DNA of 64,000 bases from Emticicia sp031378345 (GCA_031378345.1 JANNDY010000025.1:1-64000); one strand, 5' to 3'; shown: positions 9,026 to 18,808, numbered from the stretch's first letter. Notes: a model not told the origin generated them from the sequence alone. Numbers and translations are program-made.

Positions 9026-10924
9026 TCAATTACATCCCAAAATAAAAGCCTTAAATACCGAACCTGACTTTGCTTCAAAACCGGGCAAAAGTTCTACTTT
9101 CTTGGTGGCATTATAGTCAATTTTACCACTCAAATGCACTTTCTGAATACTCTGAATTGATTGTGTACTTGCATAAGGCGATTCGGTAGCACTTACCGAG
9201 CCATTTAATGACAAACTATTTGGAAAACAAGACGAAACGATAACCGTCTGCGGGGAAGAAACAGGACTTATACAGTGCAATGTTTTACATTGAATTGTGT
9301 AGGTAGCAGTTGCTGGTGGAGCAAAGGTAAGTGGGTTTACGCTTGTTCCCGAAGACCACAAATAACTTCCATTGCAACTTGTTCCTGTGAGTGTAACACT
9401 CTCATTTGGACGAATTTGAGTTGCTGATGATGAAAATGCAGGGTTGGTTGGTAATGAAAAAACTGTCAAGTCAATGACTGGACTAAAAAGTGCCTTTCGA
9501 GAGGTTTTTCTAACATTAGCTGCAAAGCGTGCCGCACTTTTTATTTGTGAACTTGTGCTATCTAATGTTCTCCAATTCAAATTTTCATAGCCAACAGGAA
9601 CATAATTTGTATAAGTACAGCAACCACTATAATTAAGACCGACTGACTCTTGGGTTGTGTTTTGGCGATTCGACCAAGCGTATTTACTATATCCTCCAGC
9701 AACACTTAGCGTAATAGGATTTGTAACATTTGAAGGATTACAACTCAAGGAAACAGCAAGTAATGGTGAAGCCAACATTGGTGTAGAATTGGTAAAAAAA
9801 GTTGTATTCATGCTCGCATTCCAAGCATTGGCAAACTCGATTTGCCCTGCATAAGTATCAAAATGGATACCATCTGTGCGTAAGGCTGGTCCATTTATTA
9901 TATCAGTATCCGGTCCAGCAAAAACATTGGGAACTGGTAAGTAATTTGGGTCATTATTATAGCCAGAAATCAAGGCATTTTGACCATATCTTGGTCCATC
10001 ATGCCAATAAGGATTCACCGAAACCCTTGCTACAACCCACGCCAAAGCACTGTGTTCGGTATTTTCTTGAGTTTTATTAATTACAATTTTTATGTTATTA
10101 TAATATGTTGCCAAATCGGTATCGGGGTCGCTTTCGCCCTGATGCCAAAGAATACCACGAAGTCCAGTTAGGCTCCCATAGTAAGCAATACAATTTTCTA
10201 AGGCACGATATGGAGCTCCTAAATCTTGCCGCATCCAATTTGGTCCATTAAAAGGTAAACCTTGTGCAGATTTGCTCCATTGCTCACTTGAAGTGCCACC
10301 ATGTGCTGCTCCGTAAAACAAAATAGGTACGCCTAATCTTGAAGCTAATATATCTCCTAATTTTCCCCATGCCCACGGAACGTAGTGAAAAGGTCCGATA
10401 CTATTGGAATCTCCCCCCATTTGTGAAAACCCAATGGGTAGTTTGTTATAGTCTGTAAGTGCGTTATCATAATTGACCGAATTTACTCGGTCATCGGTCG
10501 CTGGCGTACTTACACCTGCACCACCTTGAGCATTGGATTGCCCTGCAATAGCAAAAACCTCGCCCACACCTACTTTCTGCACAGTTTTTGTATCAACCAG
10601 CACATTATTTGCGTAAGCATTTACTTCCAAACGATACCATCCACCTGTTGCCAAAAGTGTTCCTGAAAAATAACCATTGCTTGGATTATTCTGAATGACA
10701 GTCCAAGCGGTAGTTGTGCCGCCTTGCAAAGCCACAACCCTTGCCTTTATACTATCCATTTTTGAATAATATGTTCCTGCAATATTGATACTTGCCTGAT
10801 TTGCATTATTTCTTTGAAAAATCATCCTTTCAACTGGATGTGAAATGGCAATCTGAGCAGACGTTTTTATTGAAAAAAGACTTAGCAATAAACTTAAAGA
10901 AAATACTAAACGATAAAAAAACAT
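9026..10924 (-). CDS. secreted SASA-type (sialate O-acetylesterase-like) carbohydrate esterase
   Basis: A 632-residue exported esterase. A signal peptide ends near TSAQ (21-24). The SASA/DUF303 esterase domain covers roughly residues 115-370, with GQSNAQG (Ser130 as nucleophile), WHQGE (260-264) and DGIHFD (Asp351, His354) as the remaining active-site blocks. Such enzymes remove acetyl groups from sialic acid or plant and bacterial glycans. Residues 390-560 look like Ig/PKD-type repeats with LSCNPSNVT and similar strands, and the last 65 residues (SLNGSVSATE..VELLPGFEAKSGSVF) match the 3-coathanger-type C-terminal region common in secreted Bacteroidota proteins. AnmK lies upstream on the same strand. 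Confidence 0.88.
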   Translation of the reverse strand: MFFYRLVFSLSLLLSLFSIKTSAQIAISHPVERMIFQRNNANQASINIAGTYYSKMDSIKARVVALQGGTTTAWTVIQNNPSNGYFSGTLLATGGWYRLEVNAYANNVLVDTKTVQKVGVGEVFAIAGQSNAQGGAGVSTPATDDRVNSVNYDNALTDYNKLPIGFSQMGGDSNSIGPFHYVPWAWGKLGDILASRLGVPILFYGAAHGGTSSEQWSKSAQGLPFNGPNWMRQDLGAPYRALENCIAYYGSLTGLRGILWHQGESDPDTDLATYYNNIKIVINKTQENTEHSALAWVVARVSVNPYWHDGPRYGQNALISGYNNDPNYLPVPNVFAGPDTDIINGPALRTDGIHFDTYAGQIEFANAWNASMNTTFFTNSTPMLASPLLAVSLSCNPSNVTNPITLSVAGGYSKYAWSNRQNTTQESVGLNYSGCCTYTNYVPVGYENLNWRTLDSTSSQIKSAARFAANVRKTSRKALFSPVIDLTVFSLPTNPAFSSSATQIRPNESVTLTGTSCNGSYLWSSGTSVNPLTFAPPATATYTIQCKTLHCISPVSSPQTVIVSSCFPNSLSLNGSVSATESPYASTQSIQSIQKVHLSGKIDYNATKKVELLPGFEAKSGSVFKAFILGCN

Positions 10925-11005
10925 TGTATTGGGTGATATTTATAATTTATTGGGCTACAAACAATTTAACTTAACATACGTATTAATATACAAATTTGGT
11001 GAAAA

Positions 11006-12196
11006 TCATTTTGGAAAAGAAATTTTACCCATACTTACACTCGGTACGCCTTTTCTTGAACCAAAATCAGTTCGCCCGCCAGCAAGGGCTTCATTGGCAA
11101 GTGTGGCAAACAAAACCGCTTCTTTTGCATCGCCAGAAATGCCTAAATCATCGGTTTTTTGGAAAACACAATTAGGCAATAATTCACGCAAATAACTCAT
11201 TATCAATGGATTATGAACACCTCCACCACTTCCATAAATTTTAAAATCTTTAACTTTGAATGATGCAATTGCCTCCGAAATTGTTTCTGCCGAAAACCTG
11301 CAAAGGGTTGCTAAAATATCTTCATGCGAAAGATTTTGTGTGTTACTTTCTTTCTGAGCATTCTCTAAATATTCTAAATTAAATAACTCTGGACCAGTTG
11401 TTTTGGGGAAAAGCTGAGTGAAAAAATCATTGTTTTTCAAGGCATTTAGCAACTCCTGATTCACTTTTCCACGACTTGCAATTTTGGCATCTTCATCGAA
11501 TGGTAAATCAAAGTGCTTTTTTACATAAGCATCAATGAGTGTATTTCCTGTGCCTGTGTCGGTTGCAAAAACCTCGTTGGCATCAAGATTTCCGGCCAAA
11601 TAAGTAAAATTAGCGATGCCGCCCATGTTCAACAAAATTCTGTTTTCGCCAAGTTTTGAAAAAATCAAATAGTCGCCATAAACAGCCAACGGAGCTCCTT
11701 CTCCACCTGCTGCACAATGTTTTTGACGAAAATCAGACAATGTAATAATACCAGTTTTTACAGCAATATGGTCGCCATCACCTATTTGAAGCGTTGCATT
11801 CGGAAAGTGTTCAAGTTTGTGAAGAATTTTTGGAGCATGAAAAACTGTTTGCCCATGACTGGCTATTAAATCAACATTTTCAGGCAAAATTTGCCATTTT
11901 TTTAAGCAATCATTTACAATTTGTCCATGAAGATTTCCAATCCAAGGATTGAGCAAGCATAATTGCTGAAAATCAATGCTTGATTTGGCAAATATTTTTC
12001 TAATTTCGTCTTTTACTTCTTCCTCAAAACTTACTGTTTCAAAAGCAACGATGTGTACTTCGGTTTCTCCTCCACTTCCACGAAAATTGCACAAAGCCAC
12101 ATCAAGTCCATCCATCGATGTACCAGACATTAAGCCAATAATTAATCTTTCTTCTTTTTGGGCAATTTTATAAAGTTGGGCAATGTTTTCGTTCAT
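11006..12196 (-). CDS. anmK: anhydro-N-acetylmuramic acid kinase
   Basis: AnmK phosphorylates and opens 1,6-anhydro-MurNAc from peptidoglycan turnover to give MurNAc-6-phosphate in the cytoplasm. The N-terminal phosphate loop GLMSGTSMDGLDVA, the ASHGQTVFH block, GEGAPLA, NMGGIANFTY and ATDTGTGN are all diagnostic of the family. The ATG at 12196 is preferred over an upstream in-frame TTG (12217) because that TTG overlaps a TAAATTTG promoter element. The length of 396 residues is typical. With the murB, penicillin-acylase and esterase genes nearby it adds to an envelope-metabolism theme, though these are separate transcription units. Confidence 0.93.
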   Translation of the reverse strand: MNENIAQLYKIAQKEERLIIGLMSGTSMDGLDVALCNFRGSGGETEVHIVAFETVSFEEEVKDEIRKIFAKSSIDFQQLCLLNPWIGNLHGQIVNDCLKKWQILPENVDLIASHGQTVFHAPKILHKLEHFPNATLQIGDGDHIAVKTGIITLSDFRQKHCAAGGEGAPLAVYGDYLIFSKLGENRILLNMGGIANFTYLAGNLDANEVFATDTGTGNTLIDAYVKKHFDLPFDEDAKIASRGKVNQELLNALKNNDFFTQLFPKTTGPELFNLEYLENAQKESNTQNLSHEDILATLCRFSAETISEAIASFKVKDFKIYGSGGGVHNPLIMSYLRELLPNCVFQKTDDLGISGDAKEAVLFATLANEALAGGRTDFGSRKGVPSVSMGKISFPK

Positions 12197-12214
12197 TTTT
12201 GTTGTTTTTTTCTG

Positions 12215-12249
12215 CAAATTTAATAGTTTTACAAATATGAAATGTCAAA
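12215..12249 (-). promoter_or_regulatory. predicted anmK promoter
   Basis: On the minus strand TTTG (12246-12249), a 23-bp spacer and TAAATTTG (12215-12222) match the Bacteroidota promoter form, 19 bp upstream of the anmK ATG. Confidence 0.5.
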
Positions 12250-12273
12250 TTTTGTTTTTCTTGAAAAGTTCTT

Positions 12274-12363
12274 GAAAATCCGTCTAAATCCGTGTTATCC
12301 GTGTTCCATTTTTCAACGAAATTAGAACACGGATAACACGGATTTATGAAAACACGGATTTTC
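12274..12363. repeat. nested palindromic repeat, copy 1
   Basis: Inner perfect 21-bp arms at 12286-12306 and 12325-12345 (unit ATCCGTGTTATCCGTGTTC and its complement), flanked by outer 10-bp arms at 12274-12283 and 12354-12363. A nearly identical copy lies at 34911-35002. This copy sits between divergent genes, so it is not simply a terminator. Confidence 0.85.
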
Positions 12364-12438
12364 TTAGTGAACAAAAAATTATAATGTAGTAAAACTAAAT
12401 TTTGCGTACATTCGTAAAACCCTATTCCAAACAAAACT

Positions 12439-13155
12439 ATGTCGAAAAAACATATCTTCCTGACTATCAGCCTTTTATATTTTGTTTTTGCTTGTCAAAA
12501 AACACTAATTTATTCACCAATTGCCCAAAAATACGAGCTTGAATATAAAATTGATAGGCTCGAAAATGAAATTAAAAACTACGAAAAGAAAGATTCTGCC
12601 ATCGGAATTGATAAACTAAAAAACCAAATTGTTTTTTATGGCAGTTCGAGTATTCGTTTTTGGAAAACTTTGAAAGAAGATTTTGCTCCGCTTCCAGTAA
12701 TAAATCATGGTTTTGGAAGCTCCACTTTTCCCGAAATGACGTATTATGCCGAACGAATGTTGGTGGCGTATCAACCAAAAATCTTAGTTCTTTACTGCGA
12801 AAACGACCTTTTTGTTGGAAAAACCAAAACTCCCGAACAAACTTTTGACGCTTTTGGCGAATTGGCAACTTTGATAAAGAATCGTTTACCAAAAACTAAA
12901 GTTTTCTATATTTCGATGAAACCTTCTATTTCAAGAAAAACAGATTGGGCAAAAGTAGTCAAAGCTGATGGTCTGATAAAAGCAATGATTGAAAAAAATA
13001 AAAACTTTACATACATAGATATTCGCCCTACAATGTATCGCCCAAATGGAAGTATCAACGGTGATTATTTTGTGGCAGACAGCCTTCACATGAAACCCGC
13101 AGGCTATGCCGAATGGACAAAAATTGTGAAACCAATTCTCTTGAAAAATTACTAA
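12439..13155 (+). CDS. SGNH/GDSL-family hydrolase lipoprotein
   Basis: A 238-residue lipoprotein (leader ending FVFAC, Cys19) with an SGNH hydrolase fold. Block I reads YGSSSIRFW (Ser replacing the usual GDS context, FYGSSS form), block II has Gly in NHGFGSST, block III reads YCENDLF (GxND-like, Asn present), and block V is DSLHMKPAGY with the catalytic Asp and His. It is probably an acyl or acetyl esterase acting in the periplasm or at the outer membrane. It lies 26 bp before the acetyl-xylan-esterase-like gene, so the two and comEC may form one transcript. Confidence 0.87.
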   Translation: MSKKHIFLTISLLYFVFACQKTLIYSPIAQKYELEYKIDRLENEIKNYEKKDSAIGIDKLKNQIVFYGSSSIRFWKTLKEDFAPLPVINHGFGSSTFPEMTYYAERMLVAYQPKILVLYCENDLFVGKTKTPEQTFDAFGELATLIKNRLPKTKVFYISMKPSISRKTDWAKVVKADGLIKAMIEKNKNFTYIDIRPTMYRPNGSINGDYFVADSLHMKPAGYAEWTKIVKPILLKNY

Positions 13156-13181
13156 CATTCAATCTAAAACCCTTAATTTCA

Positions 13182-14477
13182 ATGAAAAAACTCATTTTTT
13201 GCTTACAATTTCTACTTTTCACAAGTTTGGCTTTTGCCCAACCAACAACGCAACTCATCAAAGTAATTGTTGCCCCCGACCATGACGATTGGACTTACAA
13301 AATTGGCGAAAAAGTTACTTTCTCAGTAACAATTTTGAAATGGGGAAATCCTTTGAAAAATACCAAAATTACCTACCAAATTGGTCCTGAAAAGTTTGAA
13401 ACCAAGAAAGATAGCTCGGTTTTGAAAGATGGAACTATCAAACTTGATGGTGGCACAATGACAACTTCGGGTTTTTTGCGTTGCACCGTCATTGCCAAAG
13501 TTGATGGTAAAGAATATCGCAGTTTAGCAACGGCTGCATTTGAGCCTGAGAAAATTCAGCCAGCCGTCGAAATGCCAAGCGATTTTGTTGAGTTTTGGAA
13601 CAAAGCCAAAGCAAATCTCGCCAAAGTTCCGATGGATGCAAAAATGACTTTGCTTCCTGAGCGATGCACCGAAACGGTAAATGTTTATCATTTAAATCTT
13701 CAAAATTACCGTGAAGGCGGAACAGTTCGACTTTACGGAATTTTGTGCGTTCCCAAAAAAGAAGGCAAATATCCTGCCTTGCTTCGTGTGCCTGGTGCAG
13801 GCGTGCGACCTTACGGTGGCGATGTCAGAACTGCCGAAAAGGGCATTATTACCTTAGAAATAGGCATTCATGGCATTCCTGTTACGATGGATTTAAGCGT
13901 TTATGGCGATTTGGGTGCAGGTGCTTTGAGTGGTTATTGGACTTATAATTTAGATAATCGAGATGCTTTTTACTATAAAAAAGTGTTTTTGGGTTGTGTG
14001 CGTGCCAATGATTTTTTGGTGAGTATGCCACAATTTGACGGCACAAATTTGGCTGTTACCGGCGGAAGTCAAGGTGGTGCATTGTCAATCGTTACGGCGG
14101 GACTTGATTCTCGTGTAAAATGGGCAGCACCGATTTATCCTGCGATGGCAGACATGATTGGTTACTTGAAAAGCCGTGCTGGTGGCTGGCCTCATATTTT
14201 CGACAAAAATAATCCTCAAAATAATACAGAAGCTAAAATCAAAACGGCTTCGTACTATGATGTGGTCAATTTTGCCAAACAAATGCATATTCCGTGCTTG
14301 TATTCGATGGGTTTTAATGACGAAACTTGTCCGCCAACTTCCATGTGGGCAGCTTATAACTCCATTTCTTCAGCAAAAGAATTGAAACTTTACCAAGAAA
14401 CAGGCCATTGGACTTTTCCTGAAGAAAATGAAGTGGTGGCAAATTGGTTATTAGACAAATTATTAGTCAAAAAATGA
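13182..14477 (+). CDS. secreted acetyl-xylan-esterase-like alpha/beta hydrolase
   Basis: The start at 13182 is chosen because MKKLIFCLQFLLFTSLAFAQ is a clear signal peptide; the longer frame overlaps the preceding gene. Residues 20-120 form an Ig-like N-terminal domain. The rest is an AXE1-type (acetyl xylan esterase / cephalosporin deacetylase) hydrolase with the nucleophile elbow GGSQGGALS, a later MGFNDETCPPT segment carrying the acidic residue and the C-terminal ETGHW histidine. It likely deacetylates glycans in the periplasm. It overlaps the next gene by ATGA, implying translational coupling to comEC, an odd functional partner. Confidence 0.88.
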   Translation: MKKLIFCLQFLLFTSLAFAQPTTQLIKVIVAPDHDDWTYKIGEKVTFSVTILKWGNPLKNTKITYQIGPEKFETKKDSSVLKDGTIKLDGGTMTTSGFLRCTVIAKVDGKEYRSLATAAFEPEKIQPAVEMPSDFVEFWNKAKANLAKVPMDAKMTLLPERCTETVNVYHLNLQNYREGGTVRLYGILCVPKKEGKYPALLRVPGAGVRPYGGDVRTAEKGIITLEIGIHGIPVTMDLSVYGDLGAGALSGYWTYNLDNRDAFYYKKVFLGCVRANDFLVSMPQFDGTNLAVTGGSQGGALSIVTAGLDSRVKWAAPIYPAMADMIGYLKSRAGGWPHIFDKNNPQNNTEAKIKTASYYDVVNFAKQMHIPCLYSMGFNDETCPPTSMWAAYNSISSAKELKLYQETGHWTFPEENEVVANWLLDKLLVKK

Positions 14478-16561
14478 AATTCAACGCTTTTCCAGTAGTC
14501 AGGTATTTGTTGTTTTTTGTTCTTGGGATAGTTGCGTACTTGCAAACGCAATCGGGCGGAATGCCGCCCAGCGGCGTTCCGAATTTTCACGAATATTTTT
14601 ATTATTTTGTTGGTGTTTTGTTACTTGCTTTTGGTGTTTCGATTTACCTTCAAAAACCGGTGCTTCGTGGTACGATTTTGTCGCTTCTGCTGTTTTTTGT
14701 TGGGTGGATTTTAACTTACCAAAAAACAGCTATTAATCATACAAATCATTTTACAAATCTTCCACAATTCACTCATTATCAGGCAGTTATCACTTCAAAT
14801 GTTGAGGTAAAATCTAAAACTTATAAAGTTGAGGCAACCGTAAATTCTATCAAAGTTGATGGAAAATGGCAAAATTCAGAGGGAAAAGTCTTGCTTTATT
14901 TCAACAAACAAGAGTCAGAAAGACCGCAATATGGCGATGTTTTTTTGCTGAAAAATATGCCTCGTGAGGTGGAAGCACCAAAAAATCCAGAAGAATTTGA
15001 CTATCGAAAATTTTTGCAGTACAAAGGCATTTATGCCCATCATTTTTTGTGGGGAAAAGAATATATCAAAATTGGACACGAACCGCCTTCAAAAATTCTT
15101 GAAATTTCGTACAAAGCCAATCAATATGCCGATAGCGTTTTCAAAGCAAGTATTCAAACGCCCAACGAATATGCAGTAGCCAATGCGATGGTGGTTGGCT
15201 TGCGAGATGACATTGATAATGACTTGCTCAATGCTTATTCAGCTTCGGGGGCAATTCACGTTTTGTCAGTTTCGGGAATGCACGTGGGTATCTTGTTTTT
15301 ATTCTTAGGTTGGATTTTTGGTTGGATAAAAAAGCATGGAAAATACGGCAAACAAATCTTTACTGCCTTGATTATCAGCATTTTATGGACTTATGCAGTT
15401 TTCACGGGACTATCTTCTACAGTGCTTCGGGCAACTGTTATGTTTTCATTTATTCAGCTTGGCACAGCCATTGACCGCAAACAGAATATCTATAATACGC
15501 TGGCAATTTCGGCACTTTTGCTACTTTGCTGGAATCCCTATTGGTTGATTGATGTAGGTTTTCAGTTGTCGTATTTGGCAATTATTGGTATTGTTTTCCT
15601 ACATCCTTACCTCAACCAATTGGCTACGCCCAATAATCCTGCTATCAGAAGTTTGTGGGAAGGTTCATGTGTTTGTTTTTCGGCACAGTTATTTACTTTT
15701 CCGTTGAGTGTTTATTATTTCCATCAATTTCCTGCTTATTTTCTCATTGCCAATCCTTTTGTGGCTTTTTTCTCATTTTCGGTGCTTCCTGCGGGTTTGG
15801 CTTTGCTGTTTTTTGCAAAAATTCCAATTTTTTCGACAGTCATTATTTTCATTCTGAAATACTCTTTACTATTGCTCAATAAAAGCATTTTTATTGTAGA
15901 AAAACTTCCTTTGGCAACGCTAAAAGGTTTCTCTATTTCTATTCCAGAAATGCTGATGCTTTATGCAACAATGATGCTCATTATCTTGTTTTTTCTACGT
16001 TCAGAAATCAAATATTTACGCTTTACTTTGTTGATATTCAGCATTTTAGCTTGCATAAATGTTTTTAAAGATTATTCTCAAAGTAACCAAAAAAACCTCA
16101 CGTTTCATTTCATTCCGAAGAAATCAGGCATCAGTATTATTGATGGAAAATCTGCTACTTTTATTGCCGATTCGAGTTTGTTAGAAAGTCCCAAAATCTA
16201 TAATTTTCACCTCAAAAACTACTATGACAAGCACGGAATTTCCAACAAAAACTTCTTGAATTTAAGTCAATATGCCAACAAACAGGGCATTACTTTTTTG
16301 GATTTTGAAGGAAGAAGAATTTTGTGGTTGCAGCAAAAATTCAAGGGGAATTTGCAAGGAAGTGCCGATTTTGTTTTGCTTTCAAACAATGCGATGCGGA
16401 AACTGAATCCTGCTTTTACAAAATTTCAGACAAGTTTGATTATTTTAGATGATTCCAACAAGCGATATGTGGTAGAAAACCTCAAGCGTGAAGCCGATAG
16501 TTTGCACATCAAATTGATTTCTTTGTACGATACTGGAGCTTATTCGATTGGTGGTAAGTGA
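14474..16561 (+). CDS. comEC: ComEC/Rec2-family DNA uptake channel
   Basis: A 695-residue polytopic membrane protein. ATG 14474 overlaps the previous stop (ATGA). Order: two or three N-terminal membrane segments, a DUF4131/OB-like periplasmic region (about 80-215, with EEFDYRKFLQYKGIYAHH), then the Competence domain with SASGAIHVLSVSGMHVGI and FTGLSSTVLRATVMF, about eight more membrane segments, and a short C-terminal region with no intact metallo-beta-lactamase motifs, as I recall for Bacteroidota ComEC. It would conduct single-stranded DNA through the inner membrane. Residues 27-36 (SGGMPPSGVP) are encoded by a GC-rich hairpin repeat that looks like an in-frame insertion. Confidence 0.92.
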   Translation: MKFNAFPVVRYLLFFVLGIVAYLQTQSGGMPPSGVPNFHEYFYYFVGVLLLAFGVSIYLQKPVLRGTILSLLLFFVGWILTYQKTAINHTNHFTNLPQFTHYQAVITSNVEVKSKTYKVEATVNSIKVDGKWQNSEGKVLLYFNKQESERPQYGDVFLLKNMPREVEAPKNPEEFDYRKFLQYKGIYAHHFLWGKEYIKIGHEPPSKILEISYKANQYADSVFKASIQTPNEYAVANAMVVGLRDDIDNDLLNAYSASGAIHVLSVSGMHVGILFLFLGWIFGWIKKHGKYGKQIFTALIISILWTYAVFTGLSSTVLRATVMFSFIQLGTAIDRKQNIYNTLAISALLLLCWNPYWLIDVGFQLSYLAIIGIVFLHPYLNQLATPNNPAIRSLWEGSCVCFSAQLFTFPLSVYYFHQFPAYFLIANPFVAFFSFSVLPAGLALLFFAKIPIFSTVIIFILKYSLLLLNKSIFIVEKLPLATLKGFSISIPEMLMLYATMMLIILFFLRSEIKYLRFTLLIFSILACINVFKDYSQSNQKNLTFHFIPKKSGISIIDGKSATFIADSSLLESPKIYNFHLKNYYDKHGISNKNFLNLSQYANKQGITFLDFEGRRILWLQQKFKGNLQGSADFVLLSNNAMRKLNPAFTKFQTSLIILDDSNKRYVVENLKREADSLHIKLISLYDTGAYSIGGK
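14554..14581 (+). repeat. GC-rich hairpin repeat inside comEC
   Basis: GGGCGGAATGCCGCCC (14554-14569) followed after AGC by GGCGTTCCG, the complement of half the same unit. It is the same family as the 15-bp element at 52056-52070 and is in frame within comEC. Confidence 0.7.
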
Positions 16562-16608
16562 AAAAAAAACGCTCCCTTCGACTTCGCTCAGGGAACGGTT
16601 TTTTTTTA
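16561..16608. terminator. bidirectional terminator containing a shared 24-nt core
   Basis: An A-run, a short GC stem closed around CCCTTCGACTTCGCTCAGGG and a T-run, between the convergent comEC and penicillin-acylase genes. The 24-nt core at 16574-16597 is identical to 48664-48687. Confidence 0.75.
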
Positions 16609-16622
16609 ATTGTTTGGGTATT

Positions 16623-18677
16623 TTACTTCGGCGAATAAACCTTCTCCGCCGTCTTCAAAACCTCAACTTTGTCAAGTGTCATTTTTTTGGTTTGGTGGTT
16701 TAGGTAAATATCCATTTGGTCAGCAAAATGTGGACTGTCGGCATGAGTCGATTGTCCGAAGTTCAAGACCGTTTCGATTATGGGCAAACCTACTTTTGGA
16801 AATTGAACTAAACCAATATACGACTCTCCTTGTACAACCTTTAATTTTCCATCTTTATAAGGTCGGCTGTGCATGGCAGTAATGACATCTGGCAAGCCCC
16901 AAGATGGTTTTTCGATATTGCCACGCACCAGTTTTTGTATTTCTCCAAGTGTAATATCTGTTCGATTAAAATGCTGTGTCATGTACGTTTTCACATATTG
17001 AAATGCGGCTATACACTCTTCTTTTGAGATCTCAAAAGTTGCACTACTTCTTTTTTCGCTGAAATAATTTAGCATTATCAAGAATATCGCAGCCCCTTTA
17101 CTATCAACATCAGTTTTATGGTTCCAAGAATTCAAAGTTTCTATAAGTACTTGAATATCAGCATGTTCCGTTGAATTTAACTTAAACAAAGCATCGGCAT
17201 CGGCAGGAAAATATAACTTACCTTTGGGTAAATCACTGTCATATTTTATTCGTTTGAAATCATCAAAAGAGATTTTATCGTACTGCGAAAACATTTCCTG
17301 AAAACGAATACTTCGGTTATTGTCTTTTGTTTCATAACCCATCGTTTGGTCAAAGTTTTTGGCAAGCAAATTGTCTTTTATACCCGTAGCGTTGAAAGGC
17401 GTATGATTGGCATTGAACAAATAACCACTCGCTGGATTTAGGTATTGTGGCAAATCTTTTAGCGGATGAAATGTTGTGGTAAGGGTTTTTGAGGTATTGC
17501 CAGGAATTGTATTTTTCCAATCATAACCTTCTGCACGCATGGCGATTTTTCCATTGCTTACATAATAAATAGTGTCATGTTTATCAGCATAAATAGTATT
17601 AAAACCCGGAATCGCAGTCATTTCCATTGCCTTATAAAACTCCGAAAAGTTGCGAGCTTTATCCATTTTGTACCATTGCTCAATGCCCCGAATATCTTGA
17701 TTTGCACTAAATCTAACCGAAAATGTACCTTGTTTTGTTTGAATCGTCGCTCCATATTTGCTCCACAAAGCTACCCTTTTGACAGGAATCATAATCGCTC
17801 CCGACTTTACCTTTATTTTTACCGTTTTTTCTTCCAAAGTTTCCCATTTTCCATCAAATTTATACTGTTTTTTGTTATTGGGGTTCATTTCTAACTGAAA
17901 AACATCAACTTTATCTTGATAATTGACGGTGTGCGTCCAACCTAAATTTTCGTTTGCTCCAACAAAAATAACAGGTCCACCGGGAAACAATGCTCCCAAA
18001 ACATTCAAACCTTCTTCGCTACACAAATGAGCCTCGTACCAAGCAGTTGGTCCTTCGAGTGGTTGGTGTGGATTTATTGCCAAATACGCACTTCCGTCTG
18101 CCGATTTCGAGCTACTAATGGCAATTGCATTTGAGCCTGCCGCCTTAAATTCGTCCAAAGCTTTTACATTTCCCTTGAATATTTTTTGCAAAACCCCATC
18201 TACACCCGAAATCATAGAAAGCGACAAAACGCTTCCCGCCATATACTCTTTGGAGGTAGTCGGAAACGAACCTTTTACCAACACTTCTTCGGGGTGCTTG
18301 GCTGCATAAGAGTTAATTCCTGCCACATATCCTGCAATAAGTGCCTTATACTCAGGCGAAAGAGCTTTGTCATATTGTTCCTCAACCACTTCTCGGCAAC
18401 GCAAAAGTGCCACAACATAGTCAATTGTTGCACCATCTTTTCCTCGATATTGCCCGACCATGCCTTTTCCTGCCAATAAAGTCAATTGCATAGTTTTGAA
18501 ATCATCTTCGGCATTTGCCCACGCCAGTCCATAAGAAACTTCGGCATCGGTTTTTGCAAAAATATGTGGAACCCCCCATTTATCTCTTGCAATTTTAATA
18601 TTATTGGGGTTGATTTGGGCGAAAGCCCCCAAGCTCAAAAAGACACTTAAAAATAGTAGTGTTTTGAAAAATTTCAT
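16623..18677 (-). CDS. penicillin acylase family Ntn-hydrolase
   Basis: A 684-residue precursor with a signal peptide ending LGAFAQ (residues 16-21). Family features: a small N-terminal alpha chain with RDKWGVPHIFAKTD, a linker, and the autocatalytic site GSNAIAI where Ser182 would become the N-terminal nucleophile of the beta chain. HTVNYQD and the later EQWYKMDKARNFSEFYKAM segment also fit. Relatives cleave amide-linked acyl groups from penicillins, acyl-homoserine lactones or aculeacin. Substrate cannot be assigned; quorum quenching or peptidoglycan-related amide hydrolysis are possibilities. It would act in the periplasm. Confidence 0.9.
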   Translation of the reverse strand: MKFFKTLLFLSVFLSLGAFAQINPNNIKIARDKWGVPHIFAKTDAEVSYGLAWANAEDDFKTMQLTLLAGKGMVGQYRGKDGATIDYVVALLRCREVVEEQYDKALSPEYKALIAGYVAGINSYAAKHPEEVLVKGSFPTTSKEYMAGSVLSLSMISGVDGVLQKIFKGNVKALDEFKAAGSNAIAISSSKSADGSAYLAINPHQPLEGPTAWYEAHLCSEEGLNVLGALFPGGPVIFVGANENLGWTHTVNYQDKVDVFQLEMNPNNKKQYKFDGKWETLEEKTVKIKVKSGAIMIPVKRVALWSKYGATIQTKQGTFSVRFSANQDIRGIEQWYKMDKARNFSEFYKAMEMTAIPGFNTIYADKHDTIYYVSNGKIAMRAEGYDWKNTIPGNTSKTLTTTFHPLKDLPQYLNPASGYLFNANHTPFNATGIKDNLLAKNFDQTMGYETKDNNRSIRFQEMFSQYDKISFDDFKRIKYDSDLPKGKLYFPADADALFKLNSTEHADIQVLIETLNSWNHKTDVDSKGAAIFLIMLNYFSEKRSSATFEISKEECIAAFQYVKTYMTQHFNRTDITLGEIQKLVRGNIEKPSWGLPDVITAMHSRPYKDGKLKVVQGESYIGLVQFPKVGLPIIETVLNFGQSTHADSPHFADQMDIYLNHQTKKMTLDKVEVLKTAEKVYSPK

Positions 18678-18751
18678 TTGTTTTTTGTTTGTTAGATTTG
18701 AATATTACAAAAGTACGGTTTTGTGTGAAATTTTTCTAAAAACTCGCAGAA

Positions 18752-18786
18752 TAGAATTGACAACTTTTTGAAAGTTGTCAATTCTA
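18752..18786. promoter_or_regulatory. perfect 16-bp palindrome between divergent genes
   Basis: Arms 18752-18767 and 18771-18786 are perfectly complementary around a 3-nt centre (TTG). The right arm overlaps the putative -33 TTG of murB. It lies between divergently transcribed genes, so an operator is more likely than a terminator. Confidence 0.6.
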
Positions 18787-18808
18787 AAAGCAAAAATCGT
18801 TAACTTTG
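18775..18808 (+). promoter_or_regulatory. predicted murB promoter
   Basis: TTG (18775-18777), 23-bp spacer, TAACTTTG (18801-18808), 30 bp upstream of the murB ATG. Confidence 0.55.
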
